Below are positions 8,943-18,589 of a stretch of 64,000 nucleotides of DNA, one piece after another; the stretch's first letter is position 1, and each line of letters begins with the position of its first letter. The position numbers and the translations under genes were made by a program. This DNA is from CBDDCA01 sp965218205 (GTDB lineage: Bacteria; Spirochaetota; Spirochaetia; WTKD01; G963693115), in NCBI GenBank assembly GCA_965218205.1, contig OZ244590.1, forward strand, positions 1,178,001 to 1,242,000, read 5' to 3'. Under the pieces are notes generated by a model. The model ran no database searches. It was not told the DNA's origin and saw only the letters and a list, made by a program, of their open reading frames with translations.

Positions 8943-9032
8943 CTTACGGACTAATTTTTTTTAACATTCCTGCTTCTAAAGTATATATTGAAGAGCATGT
9001 ATAACGGAGTACTTCTTCTAAATGAGAAATAA
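8943..9032 (-). repeat. 90-bp direct repeat, copy B (functional gene end)
   Basis: Second copy of the repeat at 6740-6829. Here it is the intact 3' end of the ABC ATP-binding gene, including its TAA stop at 8944-8946. The two copies differ at two of 90 positions, which suggests a fairly recent duplication. Confidence 0.88.
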
Positions 9033-9825
9033 GCACTACTGAGCTTTTATAGCAAGAAAATAAATGGAGTACTATATCGAGTATTTGTTTTCGTAGTCTG
9101 CTATCTAAAAAGCTTACTGGTTCATCTAATATGATAAGCTTTGGTTTTACAATAAATACCCGTACTAACGATAATCGTTGTAGTTCTCCTCCAGATACCT
9201 GATGAGGCAAACGGTGCAAAAGAGCATTGGATATTCCTACTTTTTGTAAAAGTTCAAATAACTCATGCTGAAACGTTTCTCGTAATGCTTTTTTACTTAT
9301 TTCTGTTTTTGTTGTGTTGTTATCTGTATACATTGTTTCATAGTATGTCTTTTTATATGCAGTAAAAGTATCGTACATACTTTGATATATGCTAAGACGG
9401 GGATTGAAACTTGCAAGGGGTTGCTGATATACCATTTGACATTGTAAATACATGCTTTTTTTATAATGAGAATAATGTTGCTTTTTATTCTTAAAATAAA
9501 AATTTCCTGATAAAGGAGAGATAGTGCCAGCTAGTAGCTTTGCAAGTGTAGACTTACCTGCTCCAGAATATCCTTGTATGCCCACAAACTCATGATGAGA
9601 TATATCAATAGATACATCATGTAATAGTAATGATTGCAGTAATGCACTTTGCTTCGTACTGTTAGTATTGCTATGAGTATTGTCTTTTTGTAGTATTGCA
9701 TGTTTTAAGGCAGTATACTTTTTGGAAGAAGAAACAGTATGCCAAGAAAAATACACATGCTCAAATCTTATAAAAGAAAGAGAAGTATCATTTGTATATA
9801 TACTGTTAATAGTACTATCTTTCAT
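8944..9825 (-). CDS. Peptide/nickel-type ABC transporter ATP-binding protein (DppF/NikE-like)
   Basis: 293 aa ABC ATPase with Walker A GYSGAGKST (around residue 86), signature VSGGELQRL, Walker B LIILDEP and switch His in LISHLEE. The pattern of a second ATPase following a DppD-like one points to the oligopeptide/nickel family. An insertion of about 20 residues rich in Asn, Thr and Ser (QKDNTHSNTNSTKQ) lies before the Walker A and another lies near residues 150-170. It is the last gene of a permease - ATPase - ATPase set and its 3' end is the site of the restriction-modification insertion. The transported substrate cannot be deduced. Confidence 0.85.
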   Translation of the reverse strand: MKDSTINSIYTNDTSLSFIRFEHVYFSWHTVSSSKKYTALKHAILQKDNTHSNTNSTKQSALLQSLLLHDVSIDISHHEFVGIQGYSGAGKSTLAKLLAGTISPLSGNFYFKNKKQHYSHYKKSMYLQCQMVYQQPLASFNPRLSIYQSMYDTFTAYKKTYYETMYTDNNTTKTEISKKALRETFQHELFELLQKVGISNALLHRLPHQVSGGELQRLSLVRVFIVKPKLIILDEPVSFLDSRLRKQILDIVLHLFSCYKSSVVLISHLEEVLRYTCSSIYTLEAGMLKKISP

Positions 9826-9850
9826 ATAATGCTTCCATATAATGTATATA

Positions 9851-10552
9851 TTATTTTTGCAATGAATTATAAAATAAAGATTGAATATAGGGATGTTTTT
9901 TTGTCAGTACTTCTTGTGTTGTCCCCATTATTACTTGTTCTCCATTGTGAAGAACAAGTATTTTTGAACAAAATTGTTTAATAAGGTGCATTCTATGTGT
10001 TACAAGAACAAGTGCTTTTGTGTGCTTTTTTAATAACTGTAGTATTTCCATTTCATGCTTTCTATCAAGAGAAGAACTAATCTCATCAGCAAGAATCCAG
10101 TCATACCCACATGCTAATACCATTGCTAGCATAATTCTCTGTGCCATCCCTCCTGATAGCTGTTGTGGATAAGAAGATAGTAGCTCTTTTGTTGCTGGCA
10201 AATCAACATTGCGTAAAGATTTGTGTATTACTTCATCATCTATACGGATATGAGGAGCTATAGTATGGAGTTTCTTAAATGAAGAATATACAGTACGTAA
10301 TGGATTTAAGCATGATTTTGAATCTTGAAAAATCATACCAAAACGTGGAGAAGGAAATTGTAGCATCCCACTTATTTCTAACGTATCTGAAATAGAATTG
10401 ATTATTCCTGCAAGCGTTTTTAGTAAAGTAGTTTTTCCTGCTCCCGAATGTCCTACTACAGCAAGGACTTCCCCTTCTGACAAAGATATGCTAATATCCT
10501 TAAGAACATATGTTTCTTGTTTTTGTACAGTAAGATTGTGAGCTAGCATCAT
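9851..10552 (-). CDS. Peptide/nickel-type ABC transporter ATP-binding protein (DppD/NikD-like)
   Basis: 233 aa ABC ATPase: Walker A GHSGAGKTTL (about residues 33-42), Q-loop FQDS, signature LSGGMAQRIMLA, and a Walker B region that reads WILADEISS, close to the DppD/NikD type. It is shorter than most DppD proteins (around 320 aa) because the oligopeptide-specific C-terminal extension is lacking, which makes it nearer to NikD in size. Its ATG overlaps the end of the permease gene by 4 bases, so the two are translationally coupled. Confidence 0.85.
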   Translation of the reverse strand: MMLAHNLTVQKQETYVLKDISISLSEGEVLAVVGHSGAGKTTLLKTLAGIINSISDTLEISGMLQFPSPRFGMIFQDSKSCLNPLRTVYSSFKKLHTIAPHIRIDDEVIHKSLRNVDLPATKELLSSYPQQLSGGMAQRIMLAMVLACGYDWILADEISSSLDRKHEMEILQLLKKHTKALVLVTHRMHLIKQFCSKILVLHNGEQVIMGTTQEVLTKKHPYIQSLFYNSLQK

Positions 10553-11481
10553 AGCGTATCACCATAAGAAATAGTTGTATAATAACGCTTATAGAGTAAT
10601 TTTAAGATTATATGCACAGTGCCTATAATTACCCCGTATACTAACACAATAGTTCTCATCAATAACAAATCACGGGAGTTTACTGCATTTACAAGTAAAG
10701 TGCCAAGACCAGGAATTGCAAAAGTAAATTCTATGAGAATGCTGCCTCCCATCAATATACTTATCTGTACTGACGAAATGGCAATAGTATATAATAGAGC
10801 GTTTGGGAGTATATCATTTTTCCATATCTGTGATTGGGAATACCCGAGACTATAAGAAAAATGTACAAAAGGGAGCTTACTAATCATAGTTACTGCTTTT
10901 AGTAAAGAACGCACATACAAAGGAATTTGTAGCAACACTAACACTATGAGAGGAACAATATACCGTACCACACTCTCAAGAGAAACATTACTTGAAGTAT
11001 AAAACAGAGGAATTGGAATAGAAAAAAAAGTAACACACATTATTATAAGTAAACTTAACGTGAGGGGGGTAAAAGACAATAGCATAGTTTCTAATACAGT
11101 ATAGATTTTCTTTATGAAATGTACATGCTGATACTGAAAAAGTATTTTTACTATAGAAAGTGAAAAAAATAATGCTATTATCCAAGAAAGTCCATTTAAG
11201 AGTAGCGTAATACCCCAATGTGATACAATAAGATCAACAATAGGAATATCAAGATATACTGATGTTCCTAATTGTAAATGCAACAACGACCATACCCATG
11301 AAAAAAAAGAGTACATATAGGTAGAAAATGTAGTATCATCTGTTTGGATGCTTGTATACTCCATACCTGCAAGAATTTCTTCTGCATTGCCTGGCAAGAT
11401 AACACTTATTGTATATACTATAAAAGCAAGTCCAAAAAGTAATAATAAAAACTGAGCAATAAAGAAAAATAATTGTTTCAT
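10549..11481 (-). CDS. ABC transporter permease (DppB/NikB-like)
   Basis: 310 aa integral membrane protein with about six hydrophobic segments. The first helix is followed by an ILPGNAEEIL element equivalent to the PGDP/PGDPV segment of DppB-type permeases, and the C-terminal half contains SYSLGYSQSQIWKNDILPNAL, split over the EAA loop, and the closing EFTFAIPGLGTLLVNAV motif typical of the family. No DppC-like second permease and no substrate-binding lipoprotein accompany it here. It follows trpA with a gap of 45 bases and may share its transcript. Confidence 0.8.
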   Translation of the reverse strand: MKQLFFFIAQFLLLLFGLAFIVYTISVILPGNAEEILAGMEYTSIQTDDTTFSTYMYSFFSWVWSLLHLQLGTSVYLDIPIVDLIVSHWGITLLLNGLSWIIALFFSLSIVKILFQYQHVHFIKKIYTVLETMLLSFTPLTLSLLIIMCVTFFSIPIPLFYTSSNVSLESVVRYIVPLIVLVLLQIPLYVRSLLKAVTMISKLPFVHFSYSLGYSQSQIWKNDILPNALLYTIAISSVQISILMGGSILIEFTFAIPGLGTLLVNAVNSRDLLLMRTIVLVYGVIIGTVHIILKLLYKRYYTTISYGDTL

Positions 11482-11526
11482 GTGTGTAAGAGATATTACA
11501 TTCTTTCTATCTATTTTATGAGTATC

Positions 11527-12330
11527 TTAGACACTATGCAATGCTTCATGCAAAAAAGTATGTACTCCTGAAATACCATCTTGGTGCAATATGTTAATGA
11601 TATGACTTCCAATAACAAGAATATCAACATACCCTTTGAGTGCTTTAATGTGCTTAATGCTTGAAATTCCAAACCCTCCTATAATAGGAACAGAAAAGTA
11701 GTTTCGTATATTTTGTAAAAAAGACAGTACAGAAGAGTCAATAGTTTTCTTTGTTCCAGTAATGCCAATACGAAGCGTGCAATAGACTAAGTAGCTACAA
11801 ATATCTGCCATAGCTTTCAAACGAGTTGTATCTACATTTGCTGAAATTACTGGTATCATAGGGATAGTATCATGAGAAGTAAATGCAGAAAACTCTTCTT
11901 CATCAAATGGTAAATCAGGAATAATACATCCTGCAACGTTCAATGCTTCTGAACAACGTAAAAATTTTTTAATACCAAAACTGTATGGAATATTTGCATA
12001 GGTCATCAATAACAATGGAATTGAAATTTCATCCCTAATGTGAGCAATAAAATCAAAACACTGTTGTATGCTTACTCCTTGTTCTAATACTGTTTGGTTT
12101 GCTTGCATAATGGTACTGCCGTCTCCTAAAGGATCACTAAACGGTAGTTGTATTTCAATATGTGAAACGCCTGCATCTACCATAGTTTTGATAAGCTGAT
12201 AAGAAGTGTCAAAATTTGGGTATCCAGCAACAACATGTGTCATGAGAGTAGTAGGACTATTTGAATGTTGAGATAGCTGTGTACTTAGTGTATGTTTCTT
12301 TTTTATGTGTTTCATTTTATTTTTTATCAT
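11527..12330 (-). CDS. trpA: Tryptophan synthase alpha chain
   Basis: 267 aa TIM-barrel protein that cleaves indole-3-glycerol phosphate to indole and glyceraldehyde 3-phosphate. The catalytic pair is present in IEIQLPFSDPLGDG (the Glu and Asp equivalent to Glu49 and Asp60 of the Salmonella enzyme), and phosphate-binding segments GGFGISS and IGSHI follow. The first ATG overlaps the end of trpB by 14 bases; Met6, just after the trpB stop, is an alternative start. It forms the trpBA pair, and no trpE, D, C or F lies within the window. Confidence 0.93.
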   Translation of the reverse strand: MIKNKMKHIKKKHTLSTQLSQHSNSPTTLMTHVVAGYPNFDTSYQLIKTMVDAGVSHIEIQLPFSDPLGDGSTIMQANQTVLEQGVSIQQCFDFIAHIRDEISIPLLLMTYANIPYSFGIKKFLRCSEALNVAGCIIPDLPFDEEEFSAFTSHDTIPMIPVISANVDTTRLKAMADICSYLVYCTLRIGITGTKKTIDSSVLSFLQNIRNYFSVPIIGGFGISSIKHIKALKGYVDILVIGSHIINILHQDGISGVHTFLHEALHSV

Positions 12331-13714
12331 CCGTATGTCTTGCTATTTGATCTGTAAGATATGCAAGCCACCCTTCCTTATCAATATGTGGTGCAGCAAT
12401 AAATATGTCTTTATCCCCTCTCCCTGATATATTCACCACTATGTTTACTGGACGCTGAGCAGCTACTTTTTTTGCTATGTTGGTGTTGCTCATCTTTTTT
12501 TGCTTTAGCAGTGATGCTATTTTTGGTAACACTGCAATGGCATGAGAGCTTTCAAGTGCAGGGATGATACCTTCTGTTTTTGAAAGTAAGCTGTACCCTT
12601 GTATAGCTTGGGCATCACTTGCATAGGTAAAATGAACGCGTCCTATATCATAATAATGTGCAAGCTGTGGGGAAATTCCCGAATAATCTAATCCTGCACT
12701 AATTGAATGTGTATTTGCAATTTGCCCGTCTTTGTTCTGTAAAAAATATGATTTATACCCTTGAGTAATGCCAATACTCGCATTCCCTTGAAGACGTACT
12801 GCATGTTTCTTACTAGACAAGCCATATCCACCAGCTTCAACACCAAGCAATGCGGTATTAGTATGTTCAAAAAAACTGGAAAATATACCCATTGCGTTTG
12901 ACCCTCCCCCTACACATGCTATTATCATATCAAGAGCTACCGATGAAGAAGTACCAGAGAGAGAAGGATGCTGCTTTTCTGTACTGCTGTTTTTTTTCAT
13001 TGATGCCTGTTGTTCTTGAAAATATGTCTGAAATTGCTCTTGCAACTCTATGCTGATAATAGATTGAAAAAATTGAACAATATTAGGATATGGAAATGGA
13101 CCAAGTGCTGATCCAAGTATATAATGAGTATCAAAAACATGTTCTATCCAATATTTCATTGCAGCATTTACCGCATCTTTGAGCGTTCTGTTTCCTTCTT
13201 TTACAGAAACAACCTTTGCTCCCATCAATTTCATAGCGTATACATTAGGATGTTGTCGTTTTACATCAGTTTCTCCCATAAATATAATGCAATCAAGTCC
13301 TAATTTAGCACATGCTGCAGCTGTGGCAAGACCGTGTTGTCCTGCACCAGTTTCAGCTACAATTTTATTTTTTCCCATATATTTTGCAAGTAAGGCTTGC
13401 CCGAGTGCATTATTCATTTTATGAGCACCAGTATGATTAAGATGCTCAAGTTTTAGAAATATGTTAGAGTCTTTATGTAAACCTGCTTTTTTAATAACAG
13501 TGTGTGTTAGATTATCTGCTTTGTAGAGAGGACTTGGTCTGCCATTATATTTTTTTTGTACATCGTTGAGTTCGTCAATAAATTGAGTAGTATCAATACA
13601 TTGTACAAAGGCAGTAGCTAATTCATCTAATGGTTGTATTAACATCTCAGGGACATATCTACCACCATATGTACCAAAATAGCGATGTAGTGTAATATTA
13701 CTTTTCTTGTACAT
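12317..13714 (-). CDS. trpB: Tryptophan synthase beta chain with internal insertion
   Basis: 465 aa; the family usually has about 390-400. It condenses indole with serine using PLP. HTGAHKMNN carries the PLP lysine (Lys99), ETGAGQHG the catalytic Glu (Glu121), and CVGGGSNAMG (around 267-276) the phosphate-binding loop. Between residues about 228 and 260 there is a polar, low-complexity insertion (QASMKKNSSTEKQHPSLSG) not expected in TrpB. The ATG at 13714 has no ribosome-binding site, and a TATAAT ends 10 bases upstream. First gene of a likely trpB-trpA-ABC transporter transcript. Confidence 0.95.
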   Translation of the reverse strand: MYKKSNITLHRYFGTYGGRYVPEMLIQPLDELATAFVQCIDTTQFIDELNDVQKKYNGRPSPLYKADNLTHTVIKKAGLHKDSNIFLKLEHLNHTGAHKMNNALGQALLAKYMGKNKIVAETGAGQHGLATAAACAKLGLDCIIFMGETDVKRQHPNVYAMKLMGAKVVSVKEGNRTLKDAVNAAMKYWIEHVFDTHYILGSALGPFPYPNIVQFFQSIISIELQEQFQTYFQEQQASMKKNSSTEKQHPSLSGTSSSVALDMIIACVGGGSNAMGIFSSFFEHTNTALLGVEAGGYGLSSKKHAVRLQGNASIGITQGYKSYFLQNKDGQIANTHSISAGLDYSGISPQLAHYYDIGRVHFTYASDAQAIQGYSLLSKTEGIIPALESSHAIAVLPKIASLLKQKKMSNTNIAKKVAAQRPVNIVVNISGRGDKDIFIAAPHIDKEGWLAYLTDQIARHTDDKK

Positions 13715-13724
13715 ATCTATATCA

Positions 13725-13730
13725 ATTATA
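13725..13730 (-). promoter_or_regulatory. Putative -10 box of trpB
   Basis: A perfect TATAAT on the minus strand ends 10 bases before the trpB ATG, implying a leader of only a few bases. The -35 region is not clear. Confidence 0.35.
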
Positions 13731-13777
13731 TACTATTAGTACATTTTTTATAAGAGGAATTTCTTTTTATATAATCT

Positions 13778-13816
13778 CCTATAGCAAAAAAGGAGCATTT
13801 CCTTTCTTGCTATAGG
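13778..13816 (-). terminator. Stem-loop behind the first Fn3/DUF285 lipoprotein gene
   Basis: CCTATAGCAAAAAAGGA and TCCTTTCTTGCTATAGG form a long stem with one imperfect pair around a short loop, beginning 24 bases beyond the lipoprotein stop. Almost the same hairpin follows the related gene at 56434-56460. There is no pronounced U-tract, so its terminator function is likely but not certain. Confidence 0.6.
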
Positions 13817-13839
13817 CATGTGTCTCTTATGTACCTCTA

Positions 13840-16800
13840 TTATGAAGTACATTCTGGATCATCTCTATCCTTTGGAAACCAATCTGTTTTTTTTGCCATA
13901 GCTGAATTTTGGAAATCACCATTCTTTACTGATATTTTACAAATTTTCCACGAGGATAAATTTTGATTAAATTCAGAAGCGTTATAAAAGACAAAATTAA
14001 ATCTTGTAACATTACCTACATTCCAACCTGATATATCCTTATCAAACTTACTTGCGTCTCTAAACATAAGATCCATATTAGTAACCTTACGCGTATCCCA
14101 ATCTCCTATATCTTTATTAAAAGCACGTGCTCTATTGAACATAGAACTCATATTAGTAACTTTGCTTACATCCCAATCTCCTATATTTTTATTAAAAGCA
14201 CTTTCTTGAAATAGAGCTTGCATATTCGTTACATTACTGGTATTCCACTGTGTTATATTTCCATTAAAAGTACTATCTTGATAAAATAAAGCATTCATAT
14301 CAGTAATAGCACTGGTATCTATCATGTTGAGGTTGGGGCTAGGGTTGTTGTTACCTCCTGAACCTTGTCTTGTTTTTTCTGCAGTGATAATAGCTTGCAG
14401 TGCTGCTTTTGTTGTTGGTCTGTAATAGGTAGCTGATTGTCCTGCTAGTTTTACCAGCCCTGTCTCTACATTGATAGTCGCAAGTACCTTTTGTCCCGAG
14501 TTTGCTCCCGCAGAAGTAATGGTACACTCCACTACTCCATAGCTATACTCAGTTATAGCAGTATCATGTATGTTTGATTTATTTGCTGTGCCTGCTATCG
14601 TTACTGTATTGGTATTTTTTGCAAATGTTACTGTTAAGCCTGTTTCTTGTTTGAGTGTGCTGTTATCTACTGTGCTTTCATCACAGGTAAATGATAGTCC
14701 ACTAGGACTAATGCTGGTAAGTACTCTTGTTGTATGTGCTGATGTTGGTGCTGAGCCTACTGTTGCTGAAACTTTTGTAGCATTTCCTATCACTACTACT
14801 GGAGTGCTGGCAGAGACTGCTGTTGCTTCTGCTGATACCTTTGTCTTTTTGAGGCTGTTTACTGCTACTGCGGTGATATAGTACTTTGTATTCAATCGTA
14901 GGTTGCGTATTGTATAGCTTGTTGCTCCTGTTGGTACATCGTCTTTTTCTGCTCCTACTTGTGCATCGCTTGCTGCTTGTGCTTGTGTTTTTACTGTTGC
15001 TCCATTTATGCTTGTATTTGAGGCTATATAGTATACTTTGTAATCTATTTGATTATCTCTGAGAGTAGTTGTTCCGTCTTCTGTTGTTCCTTTCACGGTT
15101 GGGGCTGTTATGGTAAGTACTATGGTTGCTCCTTGTGCATTTGCTTGTATGGTGGGCTTTCCTGGTGCTCCATAGGCTTCTTTTGCGATAAACTCCTTGC
15201 GGACACCTCTTGATTCTTTGTTAGGATCGGTGCTGTTTACTGCTTGCACTACTATTTCGTAGCTTGTGCCTACTGTCACACTGGTCAGAGTGCTGTTGGT
15301 TGTTCCTGCTGCTGTTGTTGTGGGGCTTCCTCCTGCTGCTATTATTATCTCTGCTATTGTCCTCTGTGAACTACCATTTTTTGCTACTTTGTATACTTTG
15401 TACGATACTTGTGCTACTGCTAGGGTGTCTCCTGTGTCTGTTTTGTGGCTTGCAGTAAGGCTGGGGGCTGTCCACGATAGCGTTGCATTCCTTCCTTCTA
15501 CTCCTTTTACTTGTATGTTGCTTACTTCTGCGGGATCTGTTGCTTGTGATGCGGTTGTTACTGTTGCCACTGTCGATACTGCTTTTTTGCTTGGGTCTGT
15601 TTTTATGGCTACTTCTACTACAAAGTGATACTTTGTCGCTCCTTTTATTGCTACTGTTGGGGATGTCACGCCTAAACTGCTAAGCGCTGGTACTGTGTAC
15701 ACTCCGTTCCTTGCACTGCCTATAGTTACTTTTCTGCCTTTTTGTACTTCTGCTACTGTTGGGGTTGTGTCTTTCTGTAAGCCGTACACTGTGTATACTA
15801 GCTCATCATTGCTGGTTACTGTTGTGCCGTCTTTGTTTTTTGCTCCTGTTATTGTGCTTAATTGTGTGAGTACTAGCTTTATTGTTCCTGTTGTGTTTGT
15901 TGATTGTGATACTACCAGCTTGTTTGCTAAGGACGAGGTAGGGGCTGTTGCTTTTGATCTGGGGATGGTGCTCAGTTCTAGTGTTTGTATCAGTGCTGGG
16001 TCCTTGCTTTGTGCTTTCTTTGTTGTAGAGGGGTTCAGGCTGTTTATTGCTTCTATGCCTATGGTGTATACTGCTCCTTTTGTTCCTATAAATGTTCCTC
16101 GTAAAGTGCTACTTCCTGCTATGTCTTGTGTTTGTACTCCTGTTATTGTTTTTATTTCGGCTATTGTTTTAGTACTCTGGTCTCCTGCTACTAGGTATAC
16201 TTTGTACTGTATCTGTGCTTGTGTGAGTTTGCTGTCATTGGGTGCTTTGTGGTTGTCGGTAATTGTTCCTGCTTGAAACTCGTACTGTACGGTATCGCTT
16301 GTTGCTGTTGATTCTGCAATAAGCAGAGTGAGGGTTTCTGGTGCGGGGGGGACAGTGGATATTGCATCATATACTGCTACTTTGTCAGTGAGTGTTGTTG
16401 GGGGGCTTACTCTGTTATTTTCTACTGTGAGAAAGCTAAAGCTATATTGTTTTGCATTGGCTTGTGTTGCTGATACTTCTATGCCATCTGCTATGCCAAA
16501 GCTAATGGTGGTAGCTATTCCTGTTATGCTTTTTTCTGCTATCAGTGTAGTGCTATCGTACATACGCAGGGTGTAGTACTTATTTGATCCAGGTGCTTGC
16601 GTAAAGGTTGCTTTTATTTGTATTGCTCCTGTTGTTGTAACGAGGGCAGGCTTGCTTTGAAAGAGTTCTGCTGAGGGGGCTGTGAGTGGGGTGGGTGTTG
16701 TTATGTCTTGTGTTTTTGCATTGCTTTTGTTTTCTGCATAGTCTATTGCTTGTATTGTTACTGTGTATGTTTTGCCTTGACTGAGTGCTTCGACAGAGAG

Positions 16801-18491
16801 CGATGTTGTGGGATAGGGTATTTTTTTCTCGTTCAGTACTGTGGTAGTTGTGCCTTTCTCTTGTATGCTTATGCTGTATTCTTTTATGTCTTTGTTCTTT
16901 GCTTTTGTTGCATCGGGTGCTGTCCATGTTATCTGTGTTGCTACTTTTGTTGCTGATACAAAGGGATAGCTTGCTTGTATGTTTGTTACTGGATCGGGAT
17001 CGGTGCTATCTGCTCCTGTATCTACTGTTGCTGTTGCTTCTGTTCCTTTGTTGCCTGCACTGTCCATTGATACGACTGCCACTGTATACTCGGTGGTAGC
17101 TTTGAGGCCTGGTATCTGTGTGTTGCGTAGTGTTCTGTCTGTTATTGTTACTGTCTTTGCTGGAGTATCGCTCTCTTTCTCTGTTGCTGTTATAGTCACT
17201 CCTGCGTAGTCTCGTACATTGGGGGCTTGCCAGATGACTACTATGCTTGTTGCTCCTCCTACGGCACTTACATTGGTCGCGGGCTTTGTTGTTTTGTCGG
17301 TTGTTGCTTGTTCTTTTGACACTGCAGTGGAGTACTTTCCGTTTTGAGAGACATACACTTCTACTTTGTACGTAAGCGTGCCGTAGAGTTTTGTGAGTGC
17401 TATGCCATCTTTTGCGACATACACAGTGGCATATTCTTTTGTCTGTGCAGTTGCACTGCTGACATTGGTTGCACTGGTATCTTTGCTTATTGTCTCCTCT
17501 GCTACTATCGTCTGTGTTGCGGTTGCTGTTACTCGTACTAAGAGGCTTTTTGCTGTGTTGCCTGTTCCAAAGGCAAAGCTCCCCCACTTGATAAGCAGGC
17601 TTTCATCGGCAGGGCTATTGCTTTTATCGTTTGCTGTTACTGTAAGATTTGCCTCTGGTAGTGCTGCTACTGTTTGTGAGAGTGCTGATGCTTTTACGCC
17701 TGTCAGTACTGTTGTAGGACTGCTTGTGTTGTCATTTCTGTCTTTGTAGCGTATTTCTACATCATAGGATATGCCTGCAAGCGTAGAGATGTTTGGAAGC
17801 ACAACCTCTCCTTGCTGTAGATTCTGCACGGTAGCTTGTGCAAGCACTGTGCCATCATTAGCCGTGCTTTTTACCACTATTGTTGCTTCTGCTATGTCTG
17901 TCTTGCCTACTGCTAGTCGCTCTTTGTCCCATGTTATCTTTATGCCATCCCCCGACTTTTCTACTCCTACCTGTGTCAATGTGTCCTGTGGGGTAGTAGT
18001 ATCTATCAGTGTTGTCACGGTGCGGGTTGTTTTTGGTGATACTTCTGTGTCCTTTTGGGCTTCAATCTCTACAGTGTAGTTAGTGAGTGCTTGCAAGCCT
18101 TTGAGTTTGTACGATTGTCCTTGTTGAAAGAGTGTTTGATATTCTATGGCAGGAACACGCACTTGTATTGATTGGGCTGGTGCGGTAGAGGTAGCGTTTA
18201 CGACTACATGCGTGGCATCGCTTGGGGCTTGCCAGCGTAAAGCAAGCGTCCCATCATTGCCTGCTGGCTGTATCTGCACATTGGACAGTGATGCAAGGGT
18301 CGGGGTTACCTGTTTCCCTCCCCCTCCGCCTGATGAGGAACTGCTACTGCCCTCCGAACATGCTACGAGTACGAGGGTAGTTATTGCTAGCACTAAAAAC
18401 AGTGCAACGAGAGTTATGCTTTGCTTATATCGAGAGTGTACCCCCCCCCCCCCCCGATTTTTTTCACGCTTTGTAGATCTCTATGTATCAT
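13840..18491 (-). CDS. Large Fn3-repeat lipoprotein with DUF285/BspA-like tail, phase-variable (off as given)
   Basis: Surface lipoprotein of about 1,550 aa when on. The signal peptide VHSRYKQSITLVALF...LVLVAC with a lipobox Cys lies just inside the open frame, followed by a Ser/Gly linker, about ten fibronectin-III-like modules of 90-130 residues, one Ig-like module with a Cys pair, and a C-terminal block of roughly 25-residue DUF285 repeats of the type AFNKDIGDWDVSKVTNMSSMF. The best start is the ATG at 18491 behind GGAGG. A G15 tract at 18441-18455 separates this ATG from the signal peptide; with 15 G the ATG frame ends at a TAA after about 25 codons, while 13 or 16 G would join it. Without the tract the frame opens only at a GTG (18393) inside the signal peptide. 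Function is unknown; adhesion is a reasonable guess. Confidence 0.85.
18441..18455 (-). repeat. G15 homopolymer in the 5' coding region (phase-variation tract)
   Basis: Fifteen consecutive C on the plus strand, read as G on the coding strand, 12 codons after the ATG at 18491. Tract length 3k+1 is required to fuse the ATG to the lipoprotein signal frame; 15 is out of frame. Slippage at such long G runs is a well-known on/off switch for bacterial surface proteins. Confidence 0.9.
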
Positions 18492-18528
18492 AAAGGCCTC
18501 CTTATGTTATTTAGTATCATATATGAAT

Positions 18529-18537
18529 ATTATAGCA
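18529..18537 (-). promoter_or_regulatory. Extended -10 element upstream of the first lipoprotein gene
   Basis: TGCTATAAT on the minus strand is a perfect extended -10. It lies 37 bases before the ATG at 18491. A TGNTATAAT element at the same distance precedes the paralogue at 61144. Confidence 0.5.
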
Positions 18538-18589
18538 AATAATAGTATTTTATATATCTATAAAGCAAATAGCATGCATCTCTATATTA

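Noticed and set aside
14570..18079. Long plus-strand open frames opposite the first large lipoprotein gene, and the matching ones at 57227-60736
   Set aside because: They are hydrophobic Val/Leu/Ser-rich mirror images of Thr/Ala/Lys-rich Fn3 codons, recur at the same places in both paralogues, and have no ribosome-binding sites or recognisable domains.
14340..18340. Repeated motifs in the Fn3 region as a possible CRISPR or DNA repeat array
   Set aside because: Repeats are protein-level modules of 90-130 residues with no constant repeat-spacer structure.
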